Origin: Putridiphycobacter sp965230195
GTDB taxonomy: Bacteria > Bacteroidota > Bacteroidia > Flavobacteriales_D > Crocinitomicaceae
Direction: 5' to 3'
Length of the DNA stretch: 64,000 bases
Assembly: GCA_965230195.1 (NCBI GenBank)
Contig: OZ245997.1
Coordinates: forward strand, 5,890,001 to 5,954,000
The first letter of the stretch is position 1; every line of letters starts with the position of its first letter. Below the pieces are notes generated by a model that was given only the letters and a program-made list of their open reading frames with translations, had not been told where the DNA came from and made no database searches. Below are positions 27,550 through 37,176 of this stretch, in pieces. A program made the translations under genes and the position numbers.

Positions 27550-28062
27550 ATGTTAGATACTAAAATTGAATTAGCCCTTAATGATCAAATCGAAAAAGAA
27601 GCCAGTTCATCACAGCTCTATTTATCAATGGCTACTTGGGCTGAACAAAAGGGCCTGAGTGGTACAGCTGAATTTTTATATGCGCATTCAAATGAAGAAA
27701 GAATGCACATGTTGAAATTAATAAAATTTGTAAATGAACGAGGAGGTAAGAGTAAAATTCCTAAATTAGAGGCACCGAAGGATGATTTCAATTCTTTAGA
27801 AGAGTTGTTTACGGATTTATTAAACCATGAAATAATGGTTACTAACTCCATAAACGGGATTGTTCATTTATGCATTGAACAAAAGGATTATACAACACAT
27901 AATTTTATGCAATGGTATGTTGCGGAGCAGTTGGAAGAGGAGGCACTGGCAAGAAATATTATGGATAAAATTACATTAATAGGGACAGATAAAAGTGGGC
28001 TTTATCTTTTTGACAGAGATATAGTTAAATTAATAACAATTGAAGAAGAAACAGTAAATTAA
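27550..28062 (+). CDS. ftnA: Ferritin (non-haem)
   Basis: Iron storage: oxidises Fe2+ and stores it as a ferric core in a 24-mer. The start is the ATG at 27550 (MLDTKIELAL), 170 residues; a TTG three codons upstream also opens the frame. The ferroxidase-centre residues fall at the same numbers as in E. coli FtnA: E17, E50 and H53, plus E94, Q127 and E130. No haem ligand and no N-terminal extension, so it is not a bacterioferritin. Divergent from rnr with about 75 bp between starts. Confidence 0.95.
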   Translation: MLDTKIELALNDQIEKEASSSQLYLSMATWAEQKGLSGTAEFLYAHSNEERMHMLKLIKFVNERGGKSKIPKLEAPKDDFNSLEELFTDLLNHEIMVTNSINGIVHLCIEQKDYTTHNFMQWYVAEQLEEEALARNIMDKITLIGTDKSGLYLFDRDIVKLITIEEETVN

Positions 28063-28110
28063 GCAATTTGGCATCATTTTAGATATTTTGCAAAATACAG
28101 AATTAGAACT

Positions 28111-28650
28111 TTGATTAGAAAAGTATATATATTATCGTTTTTAATGCTCTTTGTGTTTACCTCCACAACAAATCAGGGTAAACCCAAGCCACCTAAGGAC
28201 ACACCTTCTATCTTGAAGGCACTGTATATATACAATTTCGCAACACTTACTGACTGGCCTTCGGACTATAGAAAAGGTGATTTTGTGATTGGTATTTTTA
28301 GTGGATCAGACAATGTTTATACACAACTGAGAAAGAAATACGAAGGCAAAACTGTTGGTTCACAGAAAATTAACATTGTAAAATATACTACCCCAAGTCA
28401 GATTGGTAAGGTAAATATATTATTTTTGGATGTTACTAAGAGTAATCTTATCGGGAGTGTTAATGAAAAACTAAAAAACAAGAGTACCTTGCTGGTTACC
28501 AACAAACCAGGATTACTATCAAAGACTATAATAAATTTTGTGGTTGTGGATTCACAACAATCATATGAGATAAACTTAAAAAATGCAAAAAAGAAAAAAT
28601 TAGTCATTGCCAAGAAGCTATCAAGCCTGGCATCAAAAAAAATTGAATGA
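28111..28650 (+). CDS. YfiR-like (DUF4154) periplasmic protein
   Basis: 179 residues from a TTG at 28111 (MIRKVYILSFLMLFVFTS); this start gives a good signal peptide. The next in-frame ATG at 28144 would cut it in half. The mature part has the DUF4154/YfiR pattern: SILKALYIYNFATLTDWP near the start, then GDFVIGIF, a central VNILFLDV, and LLVTNKPGLLSKTIINFVVV. In Pseudomonas YfiR is a periplasmic repressor of the diguanylate cyclase YfiN. Here the neighbours are a TPR protein, a HAMP-SpoIIE phosphatase and an adenylate cyclase hybrid, so a periplasmic input role for one of them is the natural inference. It overlaps the next gene by 4 bp (ATGA). Confidence 0.82.
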   Translation: MIRKVYILSFLMLFVFTSTTNQGKPKPPKDTPSILKALYIYNFATLTDWPSDYRKGDFVIGIFSGSDNVYTQLRKKYEGKTVGSQKINIVKYTTPSQIGKVNILFLDVTKSNLIGSVNEKLKNKSTLLVTNKPGLLSKTIINFVVVDSQQSYEINLKNAKKKKLVIAKKLSSLASKKIE

Positions 28651-29534
28651 GAATAGTATTATACATATCACTATTGCTTATGACACTTACAGGGTTCAAG
28701 GTAAGTGCCCAATCCCCGAATTATGTAATCAAAGCATATGATTACTTTAAAGCAAAGGATTATATTCAGGCAAAGGTCTGGATCGACTCGGCATATACCA
28801 ACAATCAGGTGAACAGCGATAGAACATGGATGCTAAGAGGACTAATATACCGGGAGCTGGATTATGAAAAGAATCCTGGCCACAGGATTATTGCGCTTGA
28901 ATCATTTAATAAAGTTAAAACATTAAGCACCAGTTCAACTGTACAAAAGCAAGCTAATTCGGCTATATATAATACAATTATACGCACGTACAATGAAGCT
29001 ATTAGTTTGTTAAAAGCAGGAGAACTTAACAGAAGTCAAAACAGATATCTTCAGTATAAAGAACAACATCTGAAGTATTATGATGCCACCCATAATTTTG
29101 ACGAAACGGATATTTTCTACTACAACGCACTTGGCTCTGCCTGGCAAGCTAATAATCATTATGCAGCTATTGAGGACCAGTTAAAACAACTCAATACAGC
29201 TGTTGAAAAATACCAAAAAGCTTTGGCCATTGATCCAAATAATCAAGCCGCCAATTATGGTATTGGTAGTGCTTATTTTAATCAGGGAGCCAGTCTGATT
29301 GAAAACATGCGTCATAATCCGGACCTTGAAGAACTCAAAAAGACTCAGGAGATTGCCTTAAGATTATTTAAAAATGGGTTACCATATCTGTTAAAAGCCC
29401 ATGAACAGGAGCCAGATGATAAAGAAGTTATCAGGGGGCTAAGAGACATATACCGCAGTATGTTTGATGACGAGAAATTTAAATACTATTCCGATTTACT
29501 TGAAAAATTAACGAATAAATCAGAAAGTGAATAA
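28647..29534 (+). CDS. Periplasmic TPR protein
   Basis: 295 residues with a signal peptide (cleavage near KVSA/Q). It contains TPR-like helix pairs (KAYDYFKAKDYIQAKVWIDS near 27-46; EKYQKALAIDPNNQAANYGI near 189-208) and further C-terminal helices. TPR domains bind partner proteins, and no catalytic motif is visible. Its start overlaps the YfiR-like stop by 4 bp, and the phosphatase starts 8 bp after its stop. It probably links the YfiR-like protein to the membrane sensors. Confidence 0.83.
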   Translation: MRIVLYISLLLMTLTGFKVSAQSPNYVIKAYDYFKAKDYIQAKVWIDSAYTNNQVNSDRTWMLRGLIYRELDYEKNPGHRIIALESFNKVKTLSTSSTVQKQANSAIYNTIIRTYNEAISLLKAGELNRSQNRYLQYKEQHLKYYDATHNFDETDIFYYNALGSAWQANNHYAAIEDQLKQLNTAVEKYQKALAIDPNNQAANYGIGSAYFNQGASLIENMRHNPDLEELKKTQEIALRLFKNGLPYLLKAHEQEPDDKEVIRGLRDIYRSMFDDEKFKYYSDLLEKLTNKSESE

Positions 29535-29542
29535 CCTTTTGT

Positions 29543-31363
29543 ATGGGCTTCAAACTAACAGTTGGTAGAAAAATTGGCTTAGGATTTGGATTTCTGATTC
29601 TACTGATCGTTGTTGTTTTTGGTGCCACCTTTTTTGCTGTAAATGACGGCATTAAAACGTTTGAGAAAAGTAACGAAACCTCAAGTACCTTAATAGAATC
29701 CATTACCCCTTCAAAAGAAAAAATTGCTGAAATCAGGATCAGTATTTCCGAGTCTAAACAGTTGGCAATACAGTGGGTAAATCAACAAAGTCGAAGCGAC
29801 GCTTCCAATAAAATCCGACTTAAAACATTTATTAATAAAAAAATCCCGGAAATTTCTGATGAGATTACCCGGCTTTCAAAAGGATGGGAAGACTATGAAA
29901 ATGTTACCCTATTTGATTCAATTAACAAATTAACAGATCAATTGTTTGTGAATTATCAGGAAATGATGAGCTATTTACCTGATCTTGAAAGCTATGATGA
30001 CGCCCTTAATGTTTTTCAGGCAAATGATAAGGTAATGGAAGCAAATTATATTGCGGACGGAATCGACCAACGGTTAGAATTATTACAGGATAATTTTGAG
30101 TTAAAAGAAGAAGATCTACTCGAAAAGTCAGGTGAAGCTTCTAAAAAAACAACCGCACAATTTGAAGGGTTGCGGGTTTATTGGATTCTGGGGGCACTCT
30201 TAATTATTTTGGCCATAGTTATTGCTGTATTTACAACCAGAACAATTGTGCGTCCAGTAAGATATCTGAGAAAGGTATTAATTGCTCTTGGTAAAGGAAT
30301 TATGCCCAAGCGGCAAGCCAGAGTTGGTAATGATGAGATTGGTGAAATGTCACATGCCATGAATCAATTGGTTAGTGCCTTACGAAAAACAACTGAATTT
30401 GCCCGGGAAGTTGGTCAAAGTAGATTCGATTCGGTTTACCATCCTTTAAGTGAAGATGATGAATTAGGCCATGCACTACTTGTCATGCGTGACGAACTTC
30501 AGGAAACCGAGCAAAATCTGGAAAGAAAAGTTAAGGAGCGTACAGAGGAGGTTGTAAAGCAAAGAGACGAAATCGAAAAGCAAAGAGGAAAACTTCAGGA
30601 ACTGTATAAAGACGTGACCGACAGTATAGTATATGCAAAGCGTCTACAAAATACGATTTTACCTTCACCTGAAAAAGTAAAGAAAATTTGTCCGGGATCA
30701 ATGGTACTTTATAAACCTAAAGATATTGTATCCGGAGACTTTTACTGGTTTGAAAAAATTAATGGTAAGTCTTTATTTGCAGCAGTAGATTGTACCGGAC
30801 ATGGTGTACCGGGAGCTTTTATGAGTTTGTTAGGTTCCAATGGTTTAAATTCTGCAATTAGTGATGCAAAAATAGATAAACCGGCTGAAATTCTGGATTT
30901 CCTGAACAGAAGTATTCATGAGTCTTTTCATAAAAAAGATGAAGAAAATGAAGTCCGTGACGGTATGGATGTAGCCATATGCTCAATTGACTATGAAACC
31001 TTAACATTGGAATACTCCGGAGCAAACAATCCACTCTATATTATCAGAAACGGTGAATTCCTGATCACCAAACCAGATAAAATGGCAATCGGTTCATTTG
31101 TTCCCGGAGAAGCTTCGTTTACCAACCATACCGTCCAGTTGGAAAAGGGAGACATGATTTATATTTTCTCTGATGGATATCCTGATCAATTTGGCGGACC
31201 GAGAGGTCGGAAGCTAATGTATAATAATTTCAGAGACTATCTGCAATTGGCAAAAAATGAGCCGATAGAACATCAGGAAGAATTTCTAAATGAAAAGTTA
31301 AAAGCCTGGCAGGGAAAAATGGATCAGGTAGATGATATTTTGTTGATCGGTTTAAAAGTATAG
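29543..31363 (+). CDS. Membrane HAMP sensor with SpoIIE-type PP2C phosphatase
   Basis: 606 residues. TM1 (about 12-34), a periplasmic helical sensor region of about 178 residues, TM2 (about 213-232), HAMP (about 234-285), a coiled coil (about 310-355) ending in the linker TDSIVYAKRLQ, and a C-terminal SpoIIE/PP2C domain (about 375-606) with YKPKDIVSGDFYWF, AAVDCTGHGVPGAFMS (about 412-427), RDGMDVAIC and DQVDDILLI. The metal-binding Asp residues of PP2C are present. Such phosphatases dephosphorylate Ser/Thr on STAS-type antagonists in partner-switching systems; no STAS protein is encoded in the window. It is followed 3 bp later by the cyclase hybrid. Confidence 0.92.
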   Translation: MGFKLTVGRKIGLGFGFLILLIVVVFGATFFAVNDGIKTFEKSNETSSTLIESITPSKEKIAEIRISISESKQLAIQWVNQQSRSDASNKIRLKTFINKKIPEISDEITRLSKGWEDYENVTLFDSINKLTDQLFVNYQEMMSYLPDLESYDDALNVFQANDKVMEANYIADGIDQRLELLQDNFELKEEDLLEKSGEASKKTTAQFEGLRVYWILGALLIILAIVIAVFTTRTIVRPVRYLRKVLIALGKGIMPKRQARVGNDEIGEMSHAMNQLVSALRKTTEFAREVGQSRFDSVYHPLSEDDELGHALLVMRDELQETEQNLERKVKERTEEVVKQRDEIEKQRGKLQELYKDVTDSIVYAKRLQNTILPSPEKVKKICPGSMVLYKPKDIVSGDFYWFEKINGKSLFAAVDCTGHGVPGAFMSLLGSNGLNSAISDAKIDKPAEILDFLNRSIHESFHKKDEENEVRDGMDVAICSIDYETLTLEYSGANNPLYIIRNGEFLITKPDKMAIGSFVPGEASFTNHTVQLEKGDMIYIFSDGYPDQFGGPRGRKLMYNNFRDYLQLAKNEPIEHQEEFLNEKLKAWQGKMDQVDDILLIGLKV

Positions 31364-31366
31364 AGT

Positions 31367-34300
31367 ATGAGAATACTTTTTTTACTGATACTGATAGTAT
31401 ACAGCCAGACCGCTTTTAACCAGCATAGTGTCAAATTCGATTCTTATAGCATTGAAGATGGCTTATCGCAAAGTCATGTGACAGATATTGTTCAGGATGA
31501 TTTAGGTAATATTTGGTTTTCCACTCAGGATGGTTTAAATAAGTTTAATGGTTATGAGTTTGAAGTACTCAAAAATCAAATTAACGATTCCATTTCATCA
31601 TTACCCAATAATTATCTTTATTCACTAACAAAAGATCAGGATGGTAACCTTTGGTTTGGAACCAACAGAGGTATTGGAATGATCAATCCTACCACTCATA
31701 AGGTAGAAACTATTAACAGGAAAAACTACCCTTCACTCAAAGGCTATATTTTTACGGATATTGTTATTGACGATAACGATAATTTATGGGCGCTGTCAGA
31801 AAAGCACGGCATCAATGTTATTGATCGGAAAACTAAAAAAGTTCGGGTCATTGGATCACTCGATAATTCCTTCGACTTTTCTGCCATTCATATTGACCAG
31901 AACCAACGACTATGGATAGGAACCAAGTCCGGCAGAATATTCTATTCTAATTTTCCTTACAAGAGCTTTAAAGCATTAAATACCGATAATTCAAGATTGG
32001 CATCCCAGGTTAATTTCTTTTCAGATTACCGAACCAATAATATTATAATTTGTACAACAACCGGGGTTTTTAATGTTGATGATTCACTAAACATATCCTA
32101 TTTTGATGATTTTTCAGAAATTAAGTATCAAAACTTTACTTCTGTTTTTGTAGAATCGGAAGAAAAAATATGGTTGGGGACCAAAGATTATGGGTTATAT
32201 CTGCTGGATAATAGAAATACCAATAATCCATCAATATTCCAGTACACCTCAAATCCATATAATTCGCATAGTTTATGTGATAAGCACATTAATGCCATTT
32301 ATCCTGACCATTCCGGTAATATTTGGATTGCCACTGAGAAAGGTATTGGAAAATTTGATAGTTATAAGCAGGGATTTACCCTGGTAGGTATTAACAATAG
32401 CCCCGACAAAGGTCTTGTTGATCAAAACGTATGGTCATTTAATGAGGACCGGGAAGGTAATATTTACATTGGTACAAAAAAGGATCTGACAGTTTACAAT
32501 ACGAAGAGAAACCGGTTTTCTCATTATTACAGGAATACCAAAAACGAACACTACCTCCTGAGCATCTATCCGGAATCCTCAAAAAAAATATGGCTTGGCT
32601 TTGATGATGGTCTTTTTCTGCTTGAAATTGAATCAAAAACGAATTATAAATTTACCCAGGTTGAATTCCTTGAGAGCTCGTTGGACAAAAGTATACGCGT
32701 ATATCAAATTGTACCTTATAAGGAGGATAAATTATGGATAGGATCACGGGCAGGATTAGCGTTGTTGGATAAGAATACCCTGGAATACGAATTTTTTCAT
32801 CATTCCAATTTGAGTTACAGTATTGGTGATGGCGCCATTAAGGTGATTTATAAAGATATGAGAGACGATTATTGGTTTGTCACCAGTAATGATGGGCTCT
32901 ATAAAATGATTGAAGAGGATGGCAGACTTTTATTTATCCCATTCAGCATTCATAAATACAATCAAACGAGTAGTCCGGTGACCTCAATTTTGCAAACAGA
33001 TACCAACCACATTTGGCTGGGGAGTTATGGTGAGGGCTTAAAGTACCATGATTTTGAAACCGGTATAACCGTTGACTATTCAGAGGTGAATGGACTGGCG
33101 AATAATGTTGTATATGGTTTGGTCAGTGATGAGGACGATAATATCTGGATCAGCACCAATAAAGGACTTTCACAATTTTTAACCCGATCCAACAAGTTTA
33201 TCAATTATACCACAAACGACGGGCTACCCAGCAACGAATTCAATAGAAATGCCTATTTCAAAGATTCTAAAAACAGCTTGTACTTTGGTGGTATAAAAGG
33301 ATATACCAAATTTAATGTTGGAGATATCACCATTAATCCAATCAAACCCAAAGTTGTTATATCTGATATTACGATTCATAACAGGCAAAAAAAATCGATC
33401 AATAAAAAACTGACTTCCCGTAATGTGGCAGACAGCATATTTATCGAATTACCTTATTACGAAAACGACATTTCATTTGAATTTTTCAGTTCACACTTCT
33501 CCAACCCTGAAAAAAACACTTTTAAATACATTTTAGAGGGTTATGATGATGACTATATATACCTGGATGATGATAATAAGGTGCACTACATGAATCTGGA
33601 CCATGACATTTATACGTTTAAGGTCTATGGGAAAAATCCGGATGGTGTATGGTCAGAAAGTCCGGCAGTTGTTTCATTGAAAATTACCCCTCCTTTTTGG
33701 CTGACATGGTGGTTCAGAATATTATCATTTGCTGCAATAGTGGTTATCATATTCTATATTTATCAAATCAGAGTTGCCCAGATCAGAAGACAAAAGGTAA
33801 GACTGGAGCTGGAGGTTGTTAAAAGAACCCGTAAAATTTCAGAGCAAAACAAACAAATTATTGAGCAAAACACCCAGGTTGAACTACAAAAAGGGAAAAT
33901 TGAACATCAAAAAGAACTATTACAAAAGGAAAAAGAAAAGGTTGAAGGTATTCTCCTGAATATTTTACCGGAAGGAACGGCTGCTGAATTAATCAATAAG
34001 GGGAAATCGAAGGCCCGTTACTATAAAAGGGTTACCGTAATGTTTACAGATTTTGTAGGATTCTCAAAAATTGCTGAGAATATGAAACCACAGGATCTGG
34101 TTCGTCAGCTGGATGGTTATTTTACCAATTTCGATAAAATCATCAGTAAATTTGATCTTGAGAAGATTAAAACCATTGGGGATGCCTATATGTGCGCCGG
34201 AGGGGTGCCTATCAGGAATAAAAGTAATGCCATAGAGGTAGTTTTGGCAGCTTTGGCTATACAAGACTTTATGACCTCTTACAATGCCAAATTGGAAGAA

Positions 34301-35248
34301 AAAGGCAAGGAACCATGGAAGATCAGAATTGGAATTAATACGGGAGAGGTGACTGCCGGTGTAATCGGGCAAAAACGTTTCGCCTACGATATTTGGGGTT
34401 CAACGGTAAATCAGGCCCAACGTATGGAGATGCATGGTGAACCAAATCAGGTTAATGTTTCCGGTAATACCTACGAGATTATAGCGCCATACTTCATCTG
34501 TACTTACAGAGGAAAAATCCAGACCAAACACAATGGTACTTTGGACATGTACTTTGTAGAGGGGATTAAACCTGAACTGTCAGTTAATGGTGAAAAGAAA
34601 TCACCAAATAAGAAATTCTGGCAAATTGTTGACCTCCATATTTACAGTTCCATTAACTATATGAAAGCTGAGCGTCATATTATGCGCGTACTGGAGGAAC
34701 AACTATCAGAAAATCTGCATTACCACAGTATTCGCCATACAAAAGATGTAACCGCTGCAGCTGAAAGAATTGCGTTAATGGAAGGCATTACAGATGAGGA
34801 TCTGTTCCTGTTGAAATCCGCGGCCAGTTACCATGATGCCGGATTTGTGGAAAAATATGATCAGAATGAGGAAATTGGTATGAGAATGGCCCGTGAAACA
34901 CTGCCAAAGTATGGTTATACCAAAAGTCAGATTGACGTTATTGACGGACTCATCAAAGCAACTGAAATTCCACAAAGCCCAAAAACATTACTTGAGGAAA
35001 TAATGTGTGACGCCGACCTCGACTATCTCGGCCGTGATGATTTTCATCAAATTGCTGATTTATTGCGGAAAGAACTGCGTGAACACGGCAAAATTAACTC
35101 TGATCGGTTATGGGATGAAATCCAGGTTAAGTTTTTGACTCAACATACCTATTTTACAAAATCGGCCATCAAAATGCGTCAAAAAAAGAAGATGAAGCAT
35201 CTTGAAGAAATTAAACAAAAGCTAAAAACCTTCGATTATAAGGATTAA
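31367..35248 (+). CDS. Propeller sensor - adenylate cyclase - HD domain hybrid
   Basis: 1293 residues. Signal peptide (1-18); a long run of two-component-regulator propeller repeats (about 25-670; DDLGNIWFSTQDGLNKF type); a Y_Y_Y domain (about 698-775); one TM (about 780-800); a coiled coil (about 805-875); a class III cyclase domain (about 885-1060); and a C-terminal HD-type domain (about 1110-1280). Cyclase residues: metal-binding D895 and D939, ATP-selecting K935 and D1008, transition-state N1015 and R1019. The K/D pair points to ATP, hence cAMP. HD residues: H1124, H1156-D1157 and D1217. The sensor part should face the periplasm and both enzymatic domains the cytoplasm. The combination of cyclase with an HD hydrolase-like domain in one chain is unusual; the HD substrate is unknown. 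Confidence 0.9.
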   Translation: MRILFLLILIVYSQTAFNQHSVKFDSYSIEDGLSQSHVTDIVQDDLGNIWFSTQDGLNKFNGYEFEVLKNQINDSISSLPNNYLYSLTKDQDGNLWFGTNRGIGMINPTTHKVETINRKNYPSLKGYIFTDIVIDDNDNLWALSEKHGINVIDRKTKKVRVIGSLDNSFDFSAIHIDQNQRLWIGTKSGRIFYSNFPYKSFKALNTDNSRLASQVNFFSDYRTNNIIICTTTGVFNVDDSLNISYFDDFSEIKYQNFTSVFVESEEKIWLGTKDYGLYLLDNRNTNNPSIFQYTSNPYNSHSLCDKHINAIYPDHSGNIWIATEKGIGKFDSYKQGFTLVGINNSPDKGLVDQNVWSFNEDREGNIYIGTKKDLTVYNTKRNRFSHYYRNTKNEHYLLSIYPESSKKIWLGFDDGLFLLEIESKTNYKFTQVEFLESSLDKSIRVYQIVPYKEDKLWIGSRAGLALLDKNTLEYEFFHHSNLSYSIGDGAIKVIYKDMRDDYWFVTSNDGLYKMIEEDGRLLFIPFSIHKYNQTSSPVTSILQTDTNHIWLGSYGEGLKYHDFETGITVDYSEVNGLANNVVYGLVSDEDDNIWISTNKGLSQFLTRSNKFINYTTNDGLPSNEFNRNAYFKDSKNSLYFGGIKGYTKFNVGDITINPIKPKVVISDITIHNRQKKSINKKLTSRNVADSIFIELPYYENDISFEFFSSHFSNPEKNTFKYILEGYDDDYIYLDDDNKVHYMNLDHDIYTFKVYGKNPDGVWSESPAVVSLKITPPFWLTWWFRILSFAAIVVIIFYIYQIRVAQIRRQKVRLELEVVKRTRKISEQNKQIIEQNTQVELQKGKIEHQKELLQKEKEKVEGILLNILPEGTAAELINKGKSKARYYKRVTVMFTDFVGFSKIAENMKPQDLVRQLDGYFTNFDKIISKFDLEKIKTIGDAYMCAGGVPIRNKSNAIEVVLAALAIQDFMTSYNAKLEEKGKEPWKIRIGINTGEVTAGVIGQKRFAYDIWGSTVNQAQRMEMHGEPNQVNVSGNTYEIIAPYFICTYRGKIQTKHNGTLDMYFVEGIKPELSVNGEKKSPNKKFWQIVDLHIYSSINYMKAERHIMRVLEEQLSENLHYHSIRHTKDVTAAAERIALMEGITDEDLFLLKSAASYHDAGFVEKYDQNEEIGMRMARETLPKYGYTKSQIDVIDGLIKATEIPQSPKTLLEEIMCDADLDYLGRDDFHQIADLLRKELREHGKINSDRLWDEIQVKFLTQHTYFTKSAIKMRQKKKMKHLEEIKQKLKTFDYKD

Positions 35249-35298
35249 ATGCTATATAGCAGGCACTGTATTCAACAATTTATTAATAAATTAGGTGC

Positions 35299-37176
35299 GT
35301 GAAAGAAACCTCATTTGTTAAAAATAATAAAGGTAAATGGGAAAAGTTTGAAAAGCTTTTCAATCGAAAGAATAATGATCCAGATGAAATTTCCGAACTA
35401 TTCACTGAAATCACCGAAGATTTGTCCTACGCCAGGACATTCTATCCAAGACGTTCGGTAAGAGTTTACCTTAATCAACTTGCACAAGGTGTTTTTACTT
35501 CGCTGTACAAGCAAAAAAAACAACCGGTAAAGGGTTTCTTTAAATTTTGGACTACAACCATCCCTTTGGCCTTGTACGATTCAAGGAAAAATATTCTGTT
35601 AGCACTTTTGTTTTTTACAGGTGCCATGATTCTTGGCGCTATTTCACAGCATTATGACGATTCATTTGTAAACCTAATTCTTGGAGAAGGTTATGTGGCA
35701 GATACGGAAGAACGTATTGCAGAAGGTAATCCAATGGGTATTTACGGCGAGTCAAGCGAAGGCTCTATGTTTTTCCGAATCACTATTAATAATATTCAGG
35801 TTGCTTTTTATGCCTTTGTTTCCGGATTTCTATTCGGATTATTCACCTATTTTATTCTACTCTATAACGGCATAATGTTAGGTGCCTTTCAATGGTGGTT
35901 TAAAGCCAAAGGCTTATTATTGACTTCATTTCTGGCCGTTTGGATTCACGGTGCTTTCGAAATTTCAGCCATTGTAATTGCAGGAGGGGCTGGTATCACA
36001 CTTGGTAACGGATTGCTTTTTCCAAAATCACATAGCCGGCTTCAATCCCTGATATTTTCAGGTAAAAAAGGCATGCTCATTCTCATGAGTCTTGTCCCGG
36101 TATTTATTATTGCCGGCGCATTGGAAAGTTTTGTAACCCGGTATTATCAAAGTATGCCAACATTCCTGAACTGGTTTATTATTCTGGGATCATTTGGCAT
36201 TATCATTATGTATTACGGCATTTATCCGTTTATGGTCGCTAAAAAAAATCCGGACCGGCTGAAATTCATAGAAACGCCACGTTATATTCCAAAACGTAAG
36301 ATAACGCTTGAAAAAATACGTTCGGTTGGGGAGCTGTTTTCAGATGCAACCTACCGATTCATTCAAAGTACCAAACTTTTCACTTCATTTTCTGTCAAAT
36401 TAATCTTAAGTTTTGGTGTGGTGCTGGCCGGTGTTATTTTTTACTTTGAATACAGGGCTCTTAATTATAGTTTGTACTGGTACGAAGTTTTCGAAATCTT
36501 TTTTGGTTATGGTGACTCATTCAACTGGATTAAATATTTAGGATGGTCCTTTATTTTTACCATGACCTACAAGGTTACATTCTATATTGTTAGTCATACT
36601 GAAGATAAAAAAACCGTTTGGCAGTTCATTACACGTTTTCATAAATCATTCCTCTGGCATTACTTGTTTTTTATAGTCATTACAGGTGTATTTTTACTGT
36701 TTCCCTGGCCACTTCTTATTTTGTTTATCTTGTTCCTTGGCTTTACGGTGGTATTAGTCCCGGTTATTATATCGGAAGAAAAAACCAATATGTTTACCGC
36801 AATAGGCAGAAGTTTTAAGATTTTACAATCATCCTATGGTCAGGCTATTGGTAATTCATCCTCCTATATTCTTATTTCAATTATTTTCTTTTTTATGTTT
36901 CACAACCCTTTTGAAATGAGTATTCTGCAATTGGTTGATGATGTGTTAAACAGTATTCTGCTTGGTAATACAATTTATAACGATACTATCATAAATGCTT
37001 TTAATTGTCTGGTATACATAGTTTATTTCGCATTTATCATTCAGCTTTCTTTCATCAATGCTTATTATTTTTATCATTCATTGATCGAAAAGCAAAGTGC
37101 GAAACACCTTAAAAGTGAAATAGCCTCGATTGGAAAAAGAAGTAAAACAACTGAAACATCTTTTGAATTTGAATAA
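35299..37176 (+). CDS. SpoIIM/DUF95-family membrane protein with an extra membrane domain
   Basis: 625 residues from a GTG at 35299 (MKETSFVKNN); no ATG would keep the conserved N-terminus. The first half (about 1-310) is SpoIIM-like: a cytosolic RTFYPRRSVRVYLNQLAQ segment, then membrane helices with GFLFGLFTYFILLYNGIMLGA and the conserved HGAFEISAI. The second half (about 340-610) adds at least six more hydrophobic helices of a type I cannot name. SpoIIM relatives in non-spore-formers sit in MoxR/DUF58 clusters, as here, and are probably envelope proteins. It lies 50 bp after the cyclase hybrid and heads the MoxR cluster. Confidence 0.85.
   Translation: MKETSFVKNNKGKWEKFEKLFNRKNNDPDEISELFTEITEDLSYARTFYPRRSVRVYLNQLAQGVFTSLYKQKKQPVKGFFKFWTTTIPLALYDSRKNILLALLFFTGAMILGAISQHYDDSFVNLILGEGYVADTEERIAEGNPMGIYGESSEGSMFFRITINNIQVAFYAFVSGFLFGLFTYFILLYNGIMLGAFQWWFKAKGLLLTSFLAVWIHGAFEISAIVIAGGAGITLGNGLLFPKSHSRLQSLIFSGKKGMLILMSLVPVFIIAGALESFVTRYYQSMPTFLNWFIILGSFGIIIMYYGIYPFMVAKKNPDRLKFIETPRYIPKRKITLEKIRSVGELFSDATYRFIQSTKLFTSFSVKLILSFGVVLAGVIFYFEYRALNYSLYWYEVFEIFFGYGDSFNWIKYLGWSFIFTMTYKVTFYIVSHTEDKKTVWQFITRFHKSFLWHYLFFIVITGVFLLFPWPLLILFILFLGFTVVLVPVIISEEKTNMFTAIGRSFKILQSSYGQAIGNSSSYILISIIFFFMFHNPFEMSILQLVDDVLNSILLGNTIYNDTIINAFNCLVYIVYFAFIIQLSFINAYYFYHSLIEKQSAKHLKSEIASIGKRSKTTETSFEFE

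Noticed and set aside
34064..34975. Minus-strand frames within the cyclase/HD coding region
   Set aside because: They are complements of conserved cyclase and HD segments and have no signal or domain of their own.
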